A DNA stretch of 64,000 bases from Ctenosaura bakeri (Eukaryota; Chordata; Lepidosauria; Squamata; Iguanidae). Below the pieces are notes generated by a model that ran no database searches, was not told the origin of the DNA, and saw nothing but the letters and a program-made list of their open reading frames with translations. Shown here one piece after another: positions 23,652 to 36,144 of this stretch (positions are counted from its first letter, which is position 1; each line of letters opens with the position of its first letter). A program made the position numbers and the translations under genes. The DNA lies in contig CAOLHI010000425.1 of assembly GCA_948474755.1 (NCBI GenBank), forward strand, positions 1 to 64,000. Reading direction: 5' to 3'.

Positions 23652-24885
23652 ACCGTTCCAGGGCCAATGTTGAAACCCCCAGCCCTTTCCCAAACGCACA
23701 CCCACCCTGTACAGCACTTTTTTTTTATTTATGTAAATATGTAGTTAGGAAAATATATTTTTTTGAAAAAGGAAACATTTTTTTATTAAAAAATTTATTC
23801 TTTCAAGTTGGTGTGTAGCTCCTTGCATGTAGCCCTCCCCTGCAAAGCTGTTAGGTCAGCGTGGCGTCTGTGGCATGCCACTGTTTCAGTCACGGACCGC
23901 TGTGCAATTCGCCAGTCAGACAACTGTTTTGCATGTTTGGCGAAGTGGTGGAAAGGGCAGTAGTGTCAGCGTGGACTTTTCAGCTTGGATCAACACTCCG
24001 CGGGAAGATTTGCACTGGGAATGCGCACTCCCCGTGGATTTCCGATCCTGTGGAGACAAGGAGGGGCGTTAGTATTTATCAACAAAGCAAACAGTATGAT
24101 ACAAACAGCGGGTCTTTTAAGTCTTAAAAACCAAACTGACAAAGGGAACTGCCTTGTGTTATAACTTCAGAGGGCAGATAGTCACAGCAGGGGAGATAAC
24201 CTTTCAGCTTTCGTGATATCAACAGCTTCAAGGTAATGTACAACAACTTAAATTCTTGCACAAGCTAGAGTGAAAACGATGTGGTAAATTGTGTGCCTCT
24301 ACAATAGTCCCAGGAACTGGTTTTCTGCCCATGGGATCATCCCTCCCAGAGCCACATGGACTGATAAAGATGAAATGCTTGCCTCCCCCAAACAGTGATG
24401 TGCATTCCATTGCCCTATCTCCTGCCCTGGCAGGAAGATCATCCCCCTCTGCATGTGGCGGGGGGGGGGTTCAGACATGGGGCGTGACTGTATTAATGGC
24501 GGCCGCTCGAGAAATAACTACTGCCAGGGGTCAAACAGAAGCCACTACCCCCTACACCCCCAGCCCGAGAATCTGGATTAAAACGGAAGATTACCAAGGG
24601 CAATTTTTTTCTGGGGCGCCAAGCAGTCCCCAGAGAAAAATAATACGTTTATGCAGCCACATGTAGTCCCCAACAAACAGGAAAAAAGTTTCCCAATAAA
24701 AGTTTGCACGGGGAAAGCGTGCCGGAGCAGCACAGCAGCCATCCCCAAATTTACACAGCATCCCGTCATTGCGCCATGATCCCACTTCCAAAGTGACGAG
24801 AACGGGTTTGGCACGGTGGCTGCTTTGGACATCCCCTCCCTTCCTACCTGCCCCCCTCCACAGCTTTCCCAATTTTCCCTAACCT

Positions 24886-25317
24886 TTAAAAGCATCCTGC
24901 CATGCCATCCTCGGCGAGTATCCACTCGCCAGCCACCACCACCCCCTCGACCCCATATTTAAAATCAGGGCACCTTCGGGAGACACAACCCCCGGAAACC
25001 CGCAATTCACGACGCCGCACGGACAAAGGATAGCTAAGGGAAAAACCTACCTTCCTTTTTTTCCGTCCCTCGTCCCTTTGCTTCCTCCTTGCAGCCGCTG
25101 AAACCTTCCTTTTTTTCCGTTCCTCGTCCGTTTGCCTCCTCCTTGCAGGCGCCTCAGCGGGTTTGGAAAATGGCGCCGCCCGCTCGTGCTGGGGGCGGTC
25201 CTGTGGCTTCTGCTGACCACGCCTTGATCCCTCCCCTCTTGATCGCCCGCGCGAATCAGGACGCACCGCTGCTTTCTCATGAAAACGTCGAGCGCGGATT
25301 GGAGGAAAAGACCACAT
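24886..25317 (-). CDS. Basic Arg/Lys-rich open frame inside the Harbinger element, hypothetical
   Basis: A 143-codon minus-strand frame with an ATG start. It is strongly basic, with two nuclear-localisation-like blocks (ERKKRKVSAAARRKQRD and GRKKRKVG). These two blocks come from a 54-bp tandem duplication (25050-25103 and 25104-25157), which keeps the frame. It could be a first exon of an opposing transposase gene, since Harbinger elements carry two genes, but no catalytic motif is seen. It may equally be a chance frame in GC-rich sequence. Confidence 0.25.
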   Translation of the reverse strand: MWSFPPIRARRFHEKAAVRPDSRGRSRGEGSRRGQQKPQDRPQHERAAPFSKPAEAPARRRQTDEERKKRKVSAAARRKQRDEGRKKRKVGFSLSYPLSVRRRELRVSGGCVSRRCPDFKYGVEGVVVAGEWILAEDGMAGCF

Positions 25318-26131
25318 TTTATCCGATCTTTGAAAAGTGCGCGGAAATGCAGATTGGTGGCGCCCCCGCTCAGATTGGTGTGAGAATGCAAAAAGTTTAA
25401 TGCTCTCTAACGTGTAAAAGGCACCCGACCAAGGACGAACTGGGAAGCTTTAAAAACCCCATGTGAAAAAGGCCAATGGCATGAGGTCATGGGAGGCCAC
25501 AGAAGTGGTGGAAGGCAGCAGGGCCAAACAACCTACAAGGGATTAGTCAGCAGCAGTGCTATATTTTTCCAGGGTTCATCTTTACTTTGAAGTACACACA
25601 TCTCCTGCCTGTCTAATGGGTTAGAGACTGGAGCACTGTCAGAAAGTGGAATTGGTCAGAAAGCAGAGCCCAGTCTTCTTCCTGTAAAGAACATGAGGGA
25701 ATTACTGAGGCTCACTTGGAACTGTCTACATGTGTGTGTACACACTGCTTTCAAAGTCTCTCAGTCAGCTTGGCACCTTTTCCCCATTCTTAGCTTGATT
25801 TGTAAACAGTGCCTGCATGTGTGCGAGCAGTCCCAAGTGAGCTTCCATAGGCAAGAAGGCAAGAAGAACTGATGATCACCCAGACCCCTCATCAATATAA
25901 CAAAAAAATGTTTGTAATTTAGAACCATTGAAAGAGCAAAATGTTGAAAAACTAGTCAAGGAAAAACGGGGAAGCCTATATCCATTTGTCCTTCCATATC
26001 CTCTCCTTAAACCTACTTAACTTGATGATATCAAAGTAACCAGTGAGAGGCAGGGGTGCAAACAGCCATTTGGAGCAGCCCACTCAGGGAGGGATAACAA
26101 AACAGCCAAGGAGACACAGACATGGGACAAA

Positions 26132-27013
26132 TGTTACCCCACTGGAAAACCCTGTCCCGGGGTCTACAATTTTGATATTAAAATATGATTCCAAGTGCCT
26201 GAGAGGTCACCCGGATGAGCATGTAGGCAGCAACAGTTGAACAATCGAAAACCAGGTCAGGCCACTAAGTCCCCCATCATGTAGCCCCAGGAGACCTCAA
26301 GCTGTGCAAACCCACAATAAATGAAGGGTCCTCAGCCCCTGAGAAGCTGACTTGAGGGGATTACGTATTTGCCCCAAATTGAGCAAAGTTCTATCAGGCA
26401 AGGACCATTTACAGAAAGTCACACCACAACCCAATGCAGCCAAAGATCCTGAGACTTTGGCAACACCTTGTAATCTCATCATGCAAAGGAAATTACCATT
26501 GTGGAGCTTCTTTCTCGTTGCAATACCCATTGTTCTCCTCCGGAAAGGATTAGCCCTCCAGGTACTTTTCCCCCTACAAATAGTCCCAGTTTTTGAGCGG
26601 TTCTTTGGATCACTCCTGGTCATCCCAGCAGACCGTTTCTCCATCCATTGAGTAATCCCCTCAGCCCTCTCGTCCTGAGCCCCACTTCTCTGCTGTTTTT
26701 CCCAGACCAAGGACTTCAGGAAAAGGTATAGTATTACCCCAGCTACAACCGCTCCAATATTCCCCTGTCCAGTTTCCTCTCCTTTGCTTCTTAATAGATC
26801 TTGAGTGAGTGTGTGAGTGCTTGTGTTGGTGCGTGAGACTTTCATTCAATAAAATCATTTATTGGACATTTTTGTTTGGTTTTTGGCTTGGCTTGACCCC
26901 CTAAAAATTGGGTAAAAAGACCCCACTAGGTTACCCTGCCTCTCACATTGCTATTGCTTGTGCTCTGGCTAGTTTCCATTCCCTCTCATGGGACCCCAGA
27001 AATCAGGGTAACA
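26132..27013 (+). mobile_element. Solo LTR (copy 2) of the TGTTACC...GGTAACA family
   Basis: It begins TGTTACCCC and ends GGGTAACA, and is flanked by the direct 4-bp duplication CAAA (26128-26131, 27014-27017). AATAAA lies at 26848-26853. It is collinear with copy 1, with the same GAGGTCACCCGGATG, GTAGCC.CAGGAGACCTCA and AAAAATTGGGTAAAA blocks, but clearly diverged. No internal retroviral genes adjoin it. Confidence 0.88.
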
Positions 27014-27019
27014 CAAAGA

Positions 27020-27725
27020 AAGAGGGAAACTGAGTTGAACAGCCAATAAAAGTAGAGTTTCTAGTCCCCAAAGCAGCTATTTCCCTTGGAATTTTCAAGG
27101 GAAGCATCAGAATTATTGTTCTCTGATGTTGCACCTCACTCTGACACTGGTTCTGCAAAAGAGAAACAATTCAGGAAGCCTTTTCTTCTCTGCCAGACTT
27201 CTCCCGTGCTGCCACTGGTCTTGAACTCCAGCAGTAGATGTAACCTGCTACTTAAAGTCAGCCCTGTTGCTGAACCAATTTAAAGAGAGAAAACACTCCC
27301 TCTTCCTCCCCTCTTTTTCTTCCACAGTGGGAAAAGAAAAACCTTGATTGGGTGATTTATATCTATTTTATTTTCCTTTCAACTTCAGAGGTAACTTTGT
27401 TTTTGTACCAAAAGCCCAACTCTTTTCGAGGAACAGCTGCAATTTGGGGGGGAGATTTTTTTTTTAAAAAAAATCTTCATAAAGTTTGGAATTAAAGGAC
27501 AGTTGCTGAATCTGTGAATAATAAGATGATGATGATTACTATGTTAACAATATGGGCAAACCATTTAAAGTTGGAGTCCTAGATGTTCATTTTATGAGTC
27601 TAAATAAGCCCCATTGCACTCAATAGTGCTTAAATCTCCCAGTAACTAAATATCAGATTGTGACAAGAAAACATTTTAGAACAGCAACAGTTTAACTGTA
27701 TACATAGTTACTTAAAAATAAGCTC
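27020..27725. other. Unassigned non-coding stretch
   Basis: No gene is recognised. Around 27600-27650 the AATAAGCCCCATTGCACTC motif resembles an old amniote interspersed repeat. Confidence 0.4.
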
Positions 27726-27727
27726 CA

Positions 27728-27926
27728 GGACCTTTCCACACTACACTGTTATAGTGCTAATATTCCAGTTTCAATATCCCGTGGAATTCTGGGGTTTGTA
27801 GTTTATTGAGTCCAAAGAGCTCTCTGGCTGAGAATTCAAACTGCTCCTCCTAAACTCCAACCCCCTGGATTCCATAGAATGTTGAAATGGAATAATAACA
27901 TTATAACAGTGTAATGTGGAAGGGCC
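27728..27926. mobile_element. Palindromic MITE (copy 1)
   Basis: It reads GGACCTTTCCACACTACACT at the left and AGTGTAATGTGGAAGGGCC at the right, and most of the 199 bp folds back on itself around 27830. The GGAATTCTGGGGTTTGTAGTT block and its inverse are typical. Related copies are at 52202-52394, 62094-62283 and 63142-63320. Confidence 0.8.
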
Positions 27927-28009
27927 CTGAGATTAAATAACATCACAGTTCTATAACTAAATTAACAAGCACTTATTCTTATATTCAGTGATCACCTCCT
28001 GGCACCCTC

Positions 28010-28410
28010 TTGGTGTAGGGTAGGACTTTGGAACTCCCCCATTAGGGCTGTGCATTCCTGGGGGCTGGGAATGAGGCTCCTTTAAGTTTAACCTGGGATT
28101 CAGGCTCTGACTTGTAAGGCCCAGTAGCTTAGGTGAGAGTCCCCTGGGTTACCTTCCAGCTATGCCAGACTGAGGAACAACTGAAGTAATTTGGATTGCC
28201 CTTGGGGCTGAGGTATATTTCACTCAAGTGAAGGTTGAGAAGGTCATCACAGTGTGACATCTGGCCTCAGGCAGACACACCTCAGATTGCTTCCTCCTCT
28301 TCCTCTATTTCAAGCCAATGCAATTTAAATAGGTCAGGTCAAATAAAGCTGGCACTTATTTAACCCCAATTTTCAATGTCCGGTCTCATTTTTCCATGGT
28401 TGGCCATCAA
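28010..28410 (+). mobile_element. Possible LTR fragment
   Basis: The stretch ends with AAATAAAGCTGGCACTTATT, a polyadenylation signal in an R/U5-like setting, and has an AT box (AATTTAAATAGG) upstream. The borders are not clear and no convincing target duplication was found. It is only a candidate. Confidence 0.35.
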
Positions 28411-28449
28411 AGCATACCACAATAGCACCACTGCCATTTAGCACTTCAG

Positions 28450-29750
28450 CATTATACCTCTAGAGGAAAAAAATGTAAATAAAATGTTCCTTATGAGGTA
28501 CTGAAGGAGAAACAGAACAAAACCATGTGAGGACTGCAACAATCTGGAAGTTTATGTGGGGGATTTGAGGAGGTTGGGCACCTCTACATCCAACATCACA
28601 ACCCATGATAAAGCAAGACACCCACAAATGAACCAAAATATACCACCTTTCTGTTTTGTTTTTGCTTTTGTTTGGATGAGGACACAACAAAAAGCATCAG
28701 GAAGCAACATCAATTCGTATAGTATTAACAGGCATAAATTACCATTCTGAGTGAGCCCCAAATCTAAGTGTAGTCAGTGAATTTCTTCCTTGTAAAAGAG
28801 TCCATCCATCTGCTTCTTCTCACTGAATACTACCATAAAAAGAACTTTGGGCCAAGGGAAGTACAGGTGCCAGCCACGCTGCTAAATTTCATTTATAGGA
28901 AGTTTAATTTGCTAGGAAGTAAACTAAAATTCCAGTTTTTCACATCTGTTGTATCACATTTACTGTGATTACTTTGTCTTTTCTCTGCTTTTGATATCTC
29001 AAAATGGTGTTTCTGTGTATCAGTGTCTGTATTTCCATACTCTTCTTCACAAATTCCCTTTTGGAGGTTAGCTAGGGTGATTTTTTACTTCTTTGTTTGT
29101 TTGTTTGTTTTGATGATAAGGGGGAAAGAGGCATGTACACAGCTATAAGCACATTGTTGGATGGAGGGATACATCAAATTAGTAAAAATAAGGAAATACT
29201 TCCCAGTTTAACACAGACGGTAAGTGGGAGATAAGGTCACTGCCTCCTCCTTATCACAACAACAATGCCAGAAAGGTTTAAAGAAAACCAAAACTTTATT
29301 CCAAGGTTGTATTTCAAGTGTGGAGAAGAAGCTACCACCTCTCACTTCACTACAAATTTTACAAGGCTGAGTGGGATCAAAGCCTCTTTTTAGAGGAAGA
29401 AACTCCTCTTTTTGCTCTTTTCTCTCTTGTTCTTTATCGGTCTGTTTTGGACTATGAACTAACATTCTAGCTGATTAATCACTCAGGACAAATTTTAATT
29501 GACTAAATTTTAATTACAGGGGATACAAAATAAGGATACATCTTTTAAAACTCTTTAAAAAATGTTAAGACAACTTGCAATGCAGTAACATGGGATGTGA
29601 TCCTGCTAAAGCTAAGCAATTTTAAGCTCCATATTTCATTGGCAGAGGATTTTTTTTAAAATCACTTTTAACCTTGGGAATGGTGGGTGATTAGATCATG
29701 CCTATTATTATTTAATCATGTTGATCCTTCCCCTTATTACTCCAAGCTTC
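28450..29750. other. Intronic stretch, nothing recognised
   Basis: No coding exon, RNA gene or clear repeat is seen. There is a short (TTTG)n run near 29093-29110. Confidence 0.4.
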
Positions 29751-29751
29751 A

Positions 29752-30778
<1,027 letters not shown>

Positions 30779-31003
30779 GATGTTTAGACTATCAATCAAT
30801 CAATTTATTAATGCGTAGACCAAAGGCCATTTGCATACAGAATATTAAAATGCGACACAATACAGTACACTACAAAATGTTAAAATAAAATACATATGTA
30901 AAAACAGCATGGCAAAATACATCATATGGTAAGTTACATAATAGTCGTATGTGAGAAAAATTTAGAGTTTGGTTTAGTTAAAACATAGATAATAAAACTA
31001 TAA

Positions 31004-34000
31004 TTAAGTAAGCTTGTCTCCAGAACAATTAACCACGACATTGGCAACATATCTGGCCCGGATCTTCATAGCTGCCGGAGTGAAAAGAGAGATCTTACGA
31101 GTTACCATGGAGTCAATATCAGAAAGGAGATAGAAGATCGTTTCTATGACAGTATTAGATTCCAAATGAAATTTGGCTCTTGGATCAGAATATAATGGAC
31201 AAGAAAACAAATAGTGAGGCAAATCCTCTATTTCAGGGGCCCCACAAATGCATAAGCGGAGGGCCAGAGGGATATGCGAGTGCCTGCCGTCAATCATGGC
31301 AGTAGGCATGCACTGAAAACGAAGGGCTGTGAAAGCTTGCCTAAGCTTTGGGAAGGTAAGCTTTGTCAAATAAATGGCCCTTTGATGGTCAAGTTTGTAG
31401 AATTTGTACCATTTAGAAAAATTAGAATTGTTGATAGCCTGTCTGTCTGATTGAGCGGCATGATGGAAGAAATAATCCCAGAGCTTCTCTTTGGAATTCA
31501 AGATGAGAAAGTTGTCAGATGGGTTAGGATACCATTCAAGCAACTTATGATATCTTGACTTCCATACTTTACATTTAGATAACTGTTTGAAACATAACTT
31601 GGGAAAAGCTCTAACTGAGGAATCTTTAACTATTCTCCAATAATTAAATAGAGCGAAATGAATACGGGCTCTGATGGATGGAAACCCGACCTCTGCCCGA
31701 ACCAAAGCTGCCGGGGTACCCGAGGGGAGTCTTAGCAATTTCTTTAAAAAAGTATTTTGGAGGGATTCCAGTTTAGATATGTGAGAATCGTCCCATCCCC
31801 ATACAGCAGCACCATAGAGAATCTGAGCAATAACTTTGCTTTGGAATATTTTTAGTGCTGGAACAACCAGGTGACCCCCCAGCAGTATTATAGAATCTGA
31901 GAATTGCCCTGATAGATCTCAAGGCTACTGCTTTGGTGGCTTCTATATGGGGCTTCCATGAGAGATTTTTGTGAAATGAACACCAAGATATTTGAATTCT
32001 CAGCATTGTTCAATCTGGTGGCCATTAATAGACCATTGGAAAGGAAAATATCTTTTCCCAAACACCATCACCTTTGTTTTAGAGTAATTAATATTCAGCT
32101 TTTCTTTAGAACAGAAAACACTAAGCTTCGAAAGCAGCCTTTTTAAACCTACACGGGTGAGTGATATAAGAACCATGTCATCAGCATATAACAAGATAGA
32201 AATCTTTTTTGAACCAACAGAGGGTGGAAAAAATTCTGGGCCTGACAAAGCTGGAATTATATTGTTAAGGTATAGATTAAAGAGTAAAGGTGCCAGCAGG
32301 CAACCTTGTTTGACTCTTATTGCAGCAGTAGTATTAGAATAAACTTCCTTGATTAGGAACAACAGGCGAGAATCTATGTTAGTGTTAGCCAATTTATACC
32401 ACTACAGGTTTCTATCAATAGAGTCAAAGGCAGCTGCTAAATCGACAAAGGCAACATATAAATGTTTGGTAGGGCCCAAAACACTTTGCTGTGCTAAAAA
32501 GTAGAGGGTCAGGCAGTGATTGATAGTGCCTTGACCTTTCCTAAAGCCTGCCTGTTCAGGGTGAATGACATGATTGGTAGTTTCCCAATCTTCTAGTTTA
32601 TTTAACCAGATATTTACTGTATAACTTGGAGTCGATATCCAAAAGGCTGATAGGCCGGTAGTTACTGGGATCTTGCTTATCTCCCTTCTTATAGATGGGA
32701 ATAACTATACTCTGTTTCCAGCCTGTTGGAATTGTGCCTGTATTGTTAATCTGGGTAAACACTTTTGCTAGTATAGGGGCCCACCACTCAGGGAAACATT
32801 TAAAGATTTCAGGGGGCATCATATTTTCCCCTGGTGCCTTACTCAAGGTGAGAGCTGCAATCAACTTCTTTACCTCTGACACGGATACAGGTGGCCAAAA
32901 AGGCAAGCAGACAGTCTTCGAGATGAGTGAAGGGTGGTTCTCTATGGATGTAGCTCCATAAAGCCCACTGAAATGAGTATGCCATTCTTGCGATTGAATT
33001 TGTCCAATAATAACTGGTCTAATCACATGCATACCAATGGAAACAATGTCCCAAAACTGCTTCTCGTTCTTGGTCTTCACAGCTGGGGCCAAATGACTCC
33101 ATTGTGTTCTGTTATAAGTATCTTTTTTTTGTTTTAGGAGTGCCTTATAGGATGACCTCATGACCGCTAAGGTGTTGAGGGTACCAGTATTCATATCTTT
33201 AAATACCTGTCGGGAGAAACCCATTAATGCTTTCCGGGCAGCTCTACATTCTGAATCAAACCATCTGTTGATTGTTACCCTATTAGGACTAAAATGCTTA
33301 TTGCAAACCAATTTGGGTCTCAAATTTTTAATGATGGTTTGATAAACATGTAAGATGTCTGACTTAGCAACTAAGATGTCTTCACAGAGGGCTTTGAAAG
33401 TGTTGCTTTCAAATAGCTGAACTATAGAAGCACTCAGATTAATTGACCATCGTATTCTCTGCTCTCCCACTCGGATTCCATTTAGATTTTGATGGCAGTA
33501 TGTGAGGAGACACATTTCAAAATTAAATAACAATAACAAAGGAAAATGGTCACTTTCAGCCCTACTGGTAACTTCCAGACTATGAATAATAGTAAGCAGG
33601 TTAGCAGAAACCGCAATATAATCAATTGTACTAGCGCCTCTATTGGTGACATAGGTATAGGCACCCAACATTATGTCATAATGAGATCCATTAAGGCATT
33701 GCAGATGGTGCAGGGAAAGGATCTCTAAAAACCTCAGACCTGACTTGTTTGTTCTAGTATCTTGGGTAACCCTGGCAACCGATATATCTTGCGAGATCTG
33801 GCCAGAGTTAGTACCTTCCAGATGTTTCGGCCCCACCCCAGTCCTCGCATTGAAGTCTCCGCACAGCAAGGTTTTTGTGTAGGGATATTGATGTTTTAGA
33901 AGGCTGAGGGTTTCTGATAGATGATTCTAGATGCTATTCGGACCTGAGCGTTTAGATAGGCTGGGTGGAATGTACACATTTATACAAATAAGAGAACCAA

Positions 34001-34295
34001 AATGTCTACTCTTGATAAAGAGAGCCTGTATACATTGTGGGTAGAGAGTGACCAATGGCTGAATATCCACTTGCAAGTCAACTGATACAAATATAGTGAG
34101 TTCACTGCTACCATGGCCTCTAGCACTTGTTTTAACAGCTAGGACAGAAAATGAGCAGAATTCAAGGAGTACTGGTAAATTAGAGCCATGAGCCCATGTC
34201 TCTTGCAAACATAAAATTTTAAACTTTTGAAAATAAGTTGCAAAAGCTGCATCATGGAACTTATTCAACCAGCCCATAATATTCCAAGATAACAA
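31004..34295 (-). pseudogene. LINE ORF2: AP-endonuclease + reverse transcriptase, a few disabling lesions
   Basis: About 1,097 codons long, starting MLSWNIMGWLNKF. Endonuclease blocks: ILCLQETWA, INVYIPP, CGDFNARTG, STIDYI and SDHFPL. RT blocks: KAPGENMMPPEIF, IVIPIYKKGDKQDPSNYR, PEQAGFRKGQGT, FVDLAAAFDSI, VKQGCLLAPLLFNLYL and YADDMV, the catalytic box. The C-terminus has a CICGAPEIEDLPHYLFSCP zinc-binding-like motif. Lesions are an in-frame TAG at 33927-33929, a frameshift near 32612 with TAA at 32598-32600, a TAG near 32403, a TGA at 32000-32002, and frameshifts near 31960 and 31775. The product would nick DNA and copy its own RNA at the target. So few defects imply a fairly recent insertion. 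Confidence 0.85.
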
Positions 34296-34304
34296 GTTTA
34301 ATTG

Positions 34305-35693
34305 TCAGTCTGGTACAGTTAGATCAGTGTCCTCCCAAGTATCCGCGGATTCTGTTTGCACCAGGGCTTTTTGGTAGGGAGACGACTCTTTCAAGGTAAC
34401 TGTGTTTTTAACCTTCTTTGATTCCAAAGGTTGTGTTGAAATTAGAGTTGTCAGGTTGTCCTGGTCCATTACTAATAAATCGTCGATGCAACCCCCGGCC
34501 AGATCTCTTCCAACATGAGGGACTTCATCTGTCGTTACTAAATTTACCAGAGGATTGGCCAACTCTTTGATGGTACACAGCATGTTTTTGAGGTTGTCCA
34601 GTCTAGAGGTGATGTCTATATGTTCTTCATTAATAGTTGATTCATCTTGGCCCACTGGTTGCTTCTCTATTTCCATGCTGGAAGTTTTGGGTGGTCCAAG
34701 TTGTGGCATGATCTGGCTAGAAGTTTCTTTGAATGATAACAAGCCGATGTTCCTTTCCTCAATAGGCATCCCATTACTGCACTTAGGGTTAATTAAAGAG
34801 GTAATAGCCAAGTCTCTATAGACCCGAACTGGTGTTATTTGATAGTTGGACAAAAAACTCTTCATTTTCATCAGCATGAGAGGAATTGTGGATTGTTTGA
34901 ATGTTAGCACAATTCTCTTATGAGCAGAAGTAATAGGAAGCCAGTCCACAACGAGCATGTCGATACTATGTGGGTGTATGTGTAAAAGTTGGCTCAAAGA
35001 AAGTCTATTAGCTCTAACGGACCTCCATCTGCCATTGTTTATTCTGTTGTAAGTGATTTGCAGCATAACTTGGTTTGTTTGTAAAATCCTATTGCCTTTC
35101 CCTGTTTCCAGCTCCATAGAAGCCACTGGTAAGCTGCTCCTTGGGACTTTATTCCTGTTCTTTTTACACTCCAGCTTGTCTTCCTTGTTAAGCCCCGAGC
35201 TACTGGGTTGACCCAAGCCATCTTTTAAAGATGTGTATTTTTGTATGAAGTTATCAAAAGAGAGTTTGAGAAGCTTCATTTGGTTATCAATTTTTTCTAA
35301 ATGTTCATAGATAGAAAAAACAGTATGGGCTGTTAAGAGACATTGTTTGGTCACAAAATCTGGAGGATATACTTGATGTTCTGTGGGCTGTTCCTTCTCG
35401 GTAATGAGCAATTCCTCAAGGACAGACTCGCCTGTCTCTTTTGGCTCTACGGATACTCCTTCCTGATAAGCTGACAAGTCATTGCCAGGATTTTTAAAAG
35501 ATGCAGATAAAGACTCGTCCTCATTACCCAAAGCCGAAAAACTATTAGTATTGGGAATTGTAAAATTTGAGGTACTCACATTTCTCTTTCTCTTTCTCTC
35601 ACAGGCATGTAGTTCATCTATCTTAAGTTGTTTGGAAGCCTTGCTGTGCTTGACTGTCTCTGGGCTTGTTCTAGAACGTTTTTTCTTTCCCAT
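34305..35693 (-). CDS. LINE ORF1, open reading frame of 462 aa
   Basis: Starts MGKKKRSRTSPETVKH with a basic, nuclear-signal-like N-terminus (also CERKRKRNV). Residues about 100-160 (FVTKQCLLTAHTVFSIYEHL and on) are predicted helical and could form a coiled coil for multimerisation. Residues about 205-300 (VMLQITYNRI...KRIVLTF) resemble an RRM-like fold shared with ORF1 of the plus-strand copy. The frame has no internal stop and ends 9 bases before the ORF2 start, a spacing that suits reinitiation. The role is binding the LINE RNA in a ribonucleoprotein. No zinc knuckle is seen. Whether it is expressed is unknown. Confidence 0.75.
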   Translation of the reverse strand: MGKKKRSRTSPETVKHSKASKQLKIDELHACERKRKRNVSTSNFTIPNTNSFSALGNEDESLSASFKNPGNDLSAYQEGVSVEPKETGESVLEELLITEKEQPTEHQVYPPDFVTKQCLLTAHTVFSIYEHLEKIDNQMKLLKLSFDNFIQKYTSLKDGLGQPSSSGLNKEDKLECKKNRNKVPRSSLPVASMELETGKGNRILQTNQVMLQITYNRINNGRWRSVRANRLSLSQLLHIHPHSIDMLVVDWLPITSAHKRIVLTFKQSTIPLMLMKMKSFLSNYQITPVRVYRDLAITSLINPKCSNGMPIEERNIGLLSFKETSSQIMPQLGPPKTSSMEIEKQPVGQDESTINEEHIDITSRLDNLKNMLCTIKELANPLVNLVTTDEVPHVGRDLAGGCIDDLLVMDQDNLTTLISTQPLESKKVKNTVTLKESSPYQKALVQTESADTWEDTDLTVPD

Positions 35694-36120
35694 TTAAAAA
35701 TGTCGTAGCTTATTATAAAAATACAAGAATAAACAAAAGCCCAAACGAGCTCAAAAACCCATGAGGTGTTAAAATCCCAAGGAATTAGTAATTCTTGGTT
35801 TTCATTTCAAGCTAGAAGAAGTGTTGGTAGGCAAGGCAGCTAGTAGTAGGCCCGGGGAAGGAGATAATGGGAGTGCAAGAATTTCCCAAAACAAAACAAA
35901 TAAACATAAGCAATGCTGTACCGCAATACAGCAACAGTCAACTAAAAAACATTTTAAACCAGACAAGACACGGTGGAGGAATTAAAATTTAAGCTATAAG
36001 ATTAAAAGCTAAAAAGTAAATAGATGGTAACGGAGCCAGTTAAAACACCACCTATCCTGCCGGCGCCATCTTCGAATTCCCCGATGTTTAGACAGGTAGC
36101 ATCGTAAGAGACCATTGCCT

Positions 36121-36142
36121 ACACACACACACACACACACAC
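36121..36142. repeat. (AC)n microsatellite
   Basis: Eleven uninterrupted AC units just beyond the LINE 5' end. Confidence 0.95.
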
Positions 36143-36144
36143 AC

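Larger units (their letters stand above)
22487..25474 (+). mobile_element. Harbinger-type DNA transposon, 2,988 bp, with target duplication AAT
   Basis: The ends are inverted: GGCCCTTTTCACACGGGG on the left, and on the right CCCCATGTGAAAAAGGCC. AAT flanks both sides (22484-22486, 25475-25477). The interior is strikingly rich in CpG and GC compared with neighbouring DNA, which suggests a recent insertion whose CpGs have not decayed. It carries a spliced Myb/SANT-like gene, the accessory protein of Harbinger transposons. I find no DDE transposase of the Harbinger type in either strand, so it looks non-autonomous, or the transposase was lost by internal deletion. The terminal GGCCCTTTTCRCAC is shared by several MITEs in this window. 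Confidence 0.8.
30790..36082 (-). mobile_element. Full-length I/Jockey-group (Vingi-like) LINE with 11-bp target duplication
   Basis: The element is 5,293 bp. GATGTTTAGAC flanks both ends exactly (30779-30789 and 36083-36093), so both borders are firm and the insertion is full length. On the minus strand it starts GGGGAATTCGAAGATGGCGC, followed by a 5' leader of about 390 bp, ORF1 (35693 to 34305), ORF2 (34295 to 31004), a short 3' region and a short ATTGATTG-type tail (about 30790-30807). There is no poly(A) tail. The AP-like endonuclease plus RT layout without an RNase H domain, with a C-terminal CxCG...H..F.CP motif, points to the I/Jockey group; the Vingi label is my best guess. Confidence 0.88.

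Noticed and set aside
26297..26845. Minus-strand open frame of 182 codons
   Set aside because: It is antisense inside a solo LTR and is not present as an open frame in the collinear first copy.
28010..28410. Confident LTR call
   Set aside because: A polyadenylation signal is present but neither matched ends nor target duplication could be found, so it is listed only as a candidate.
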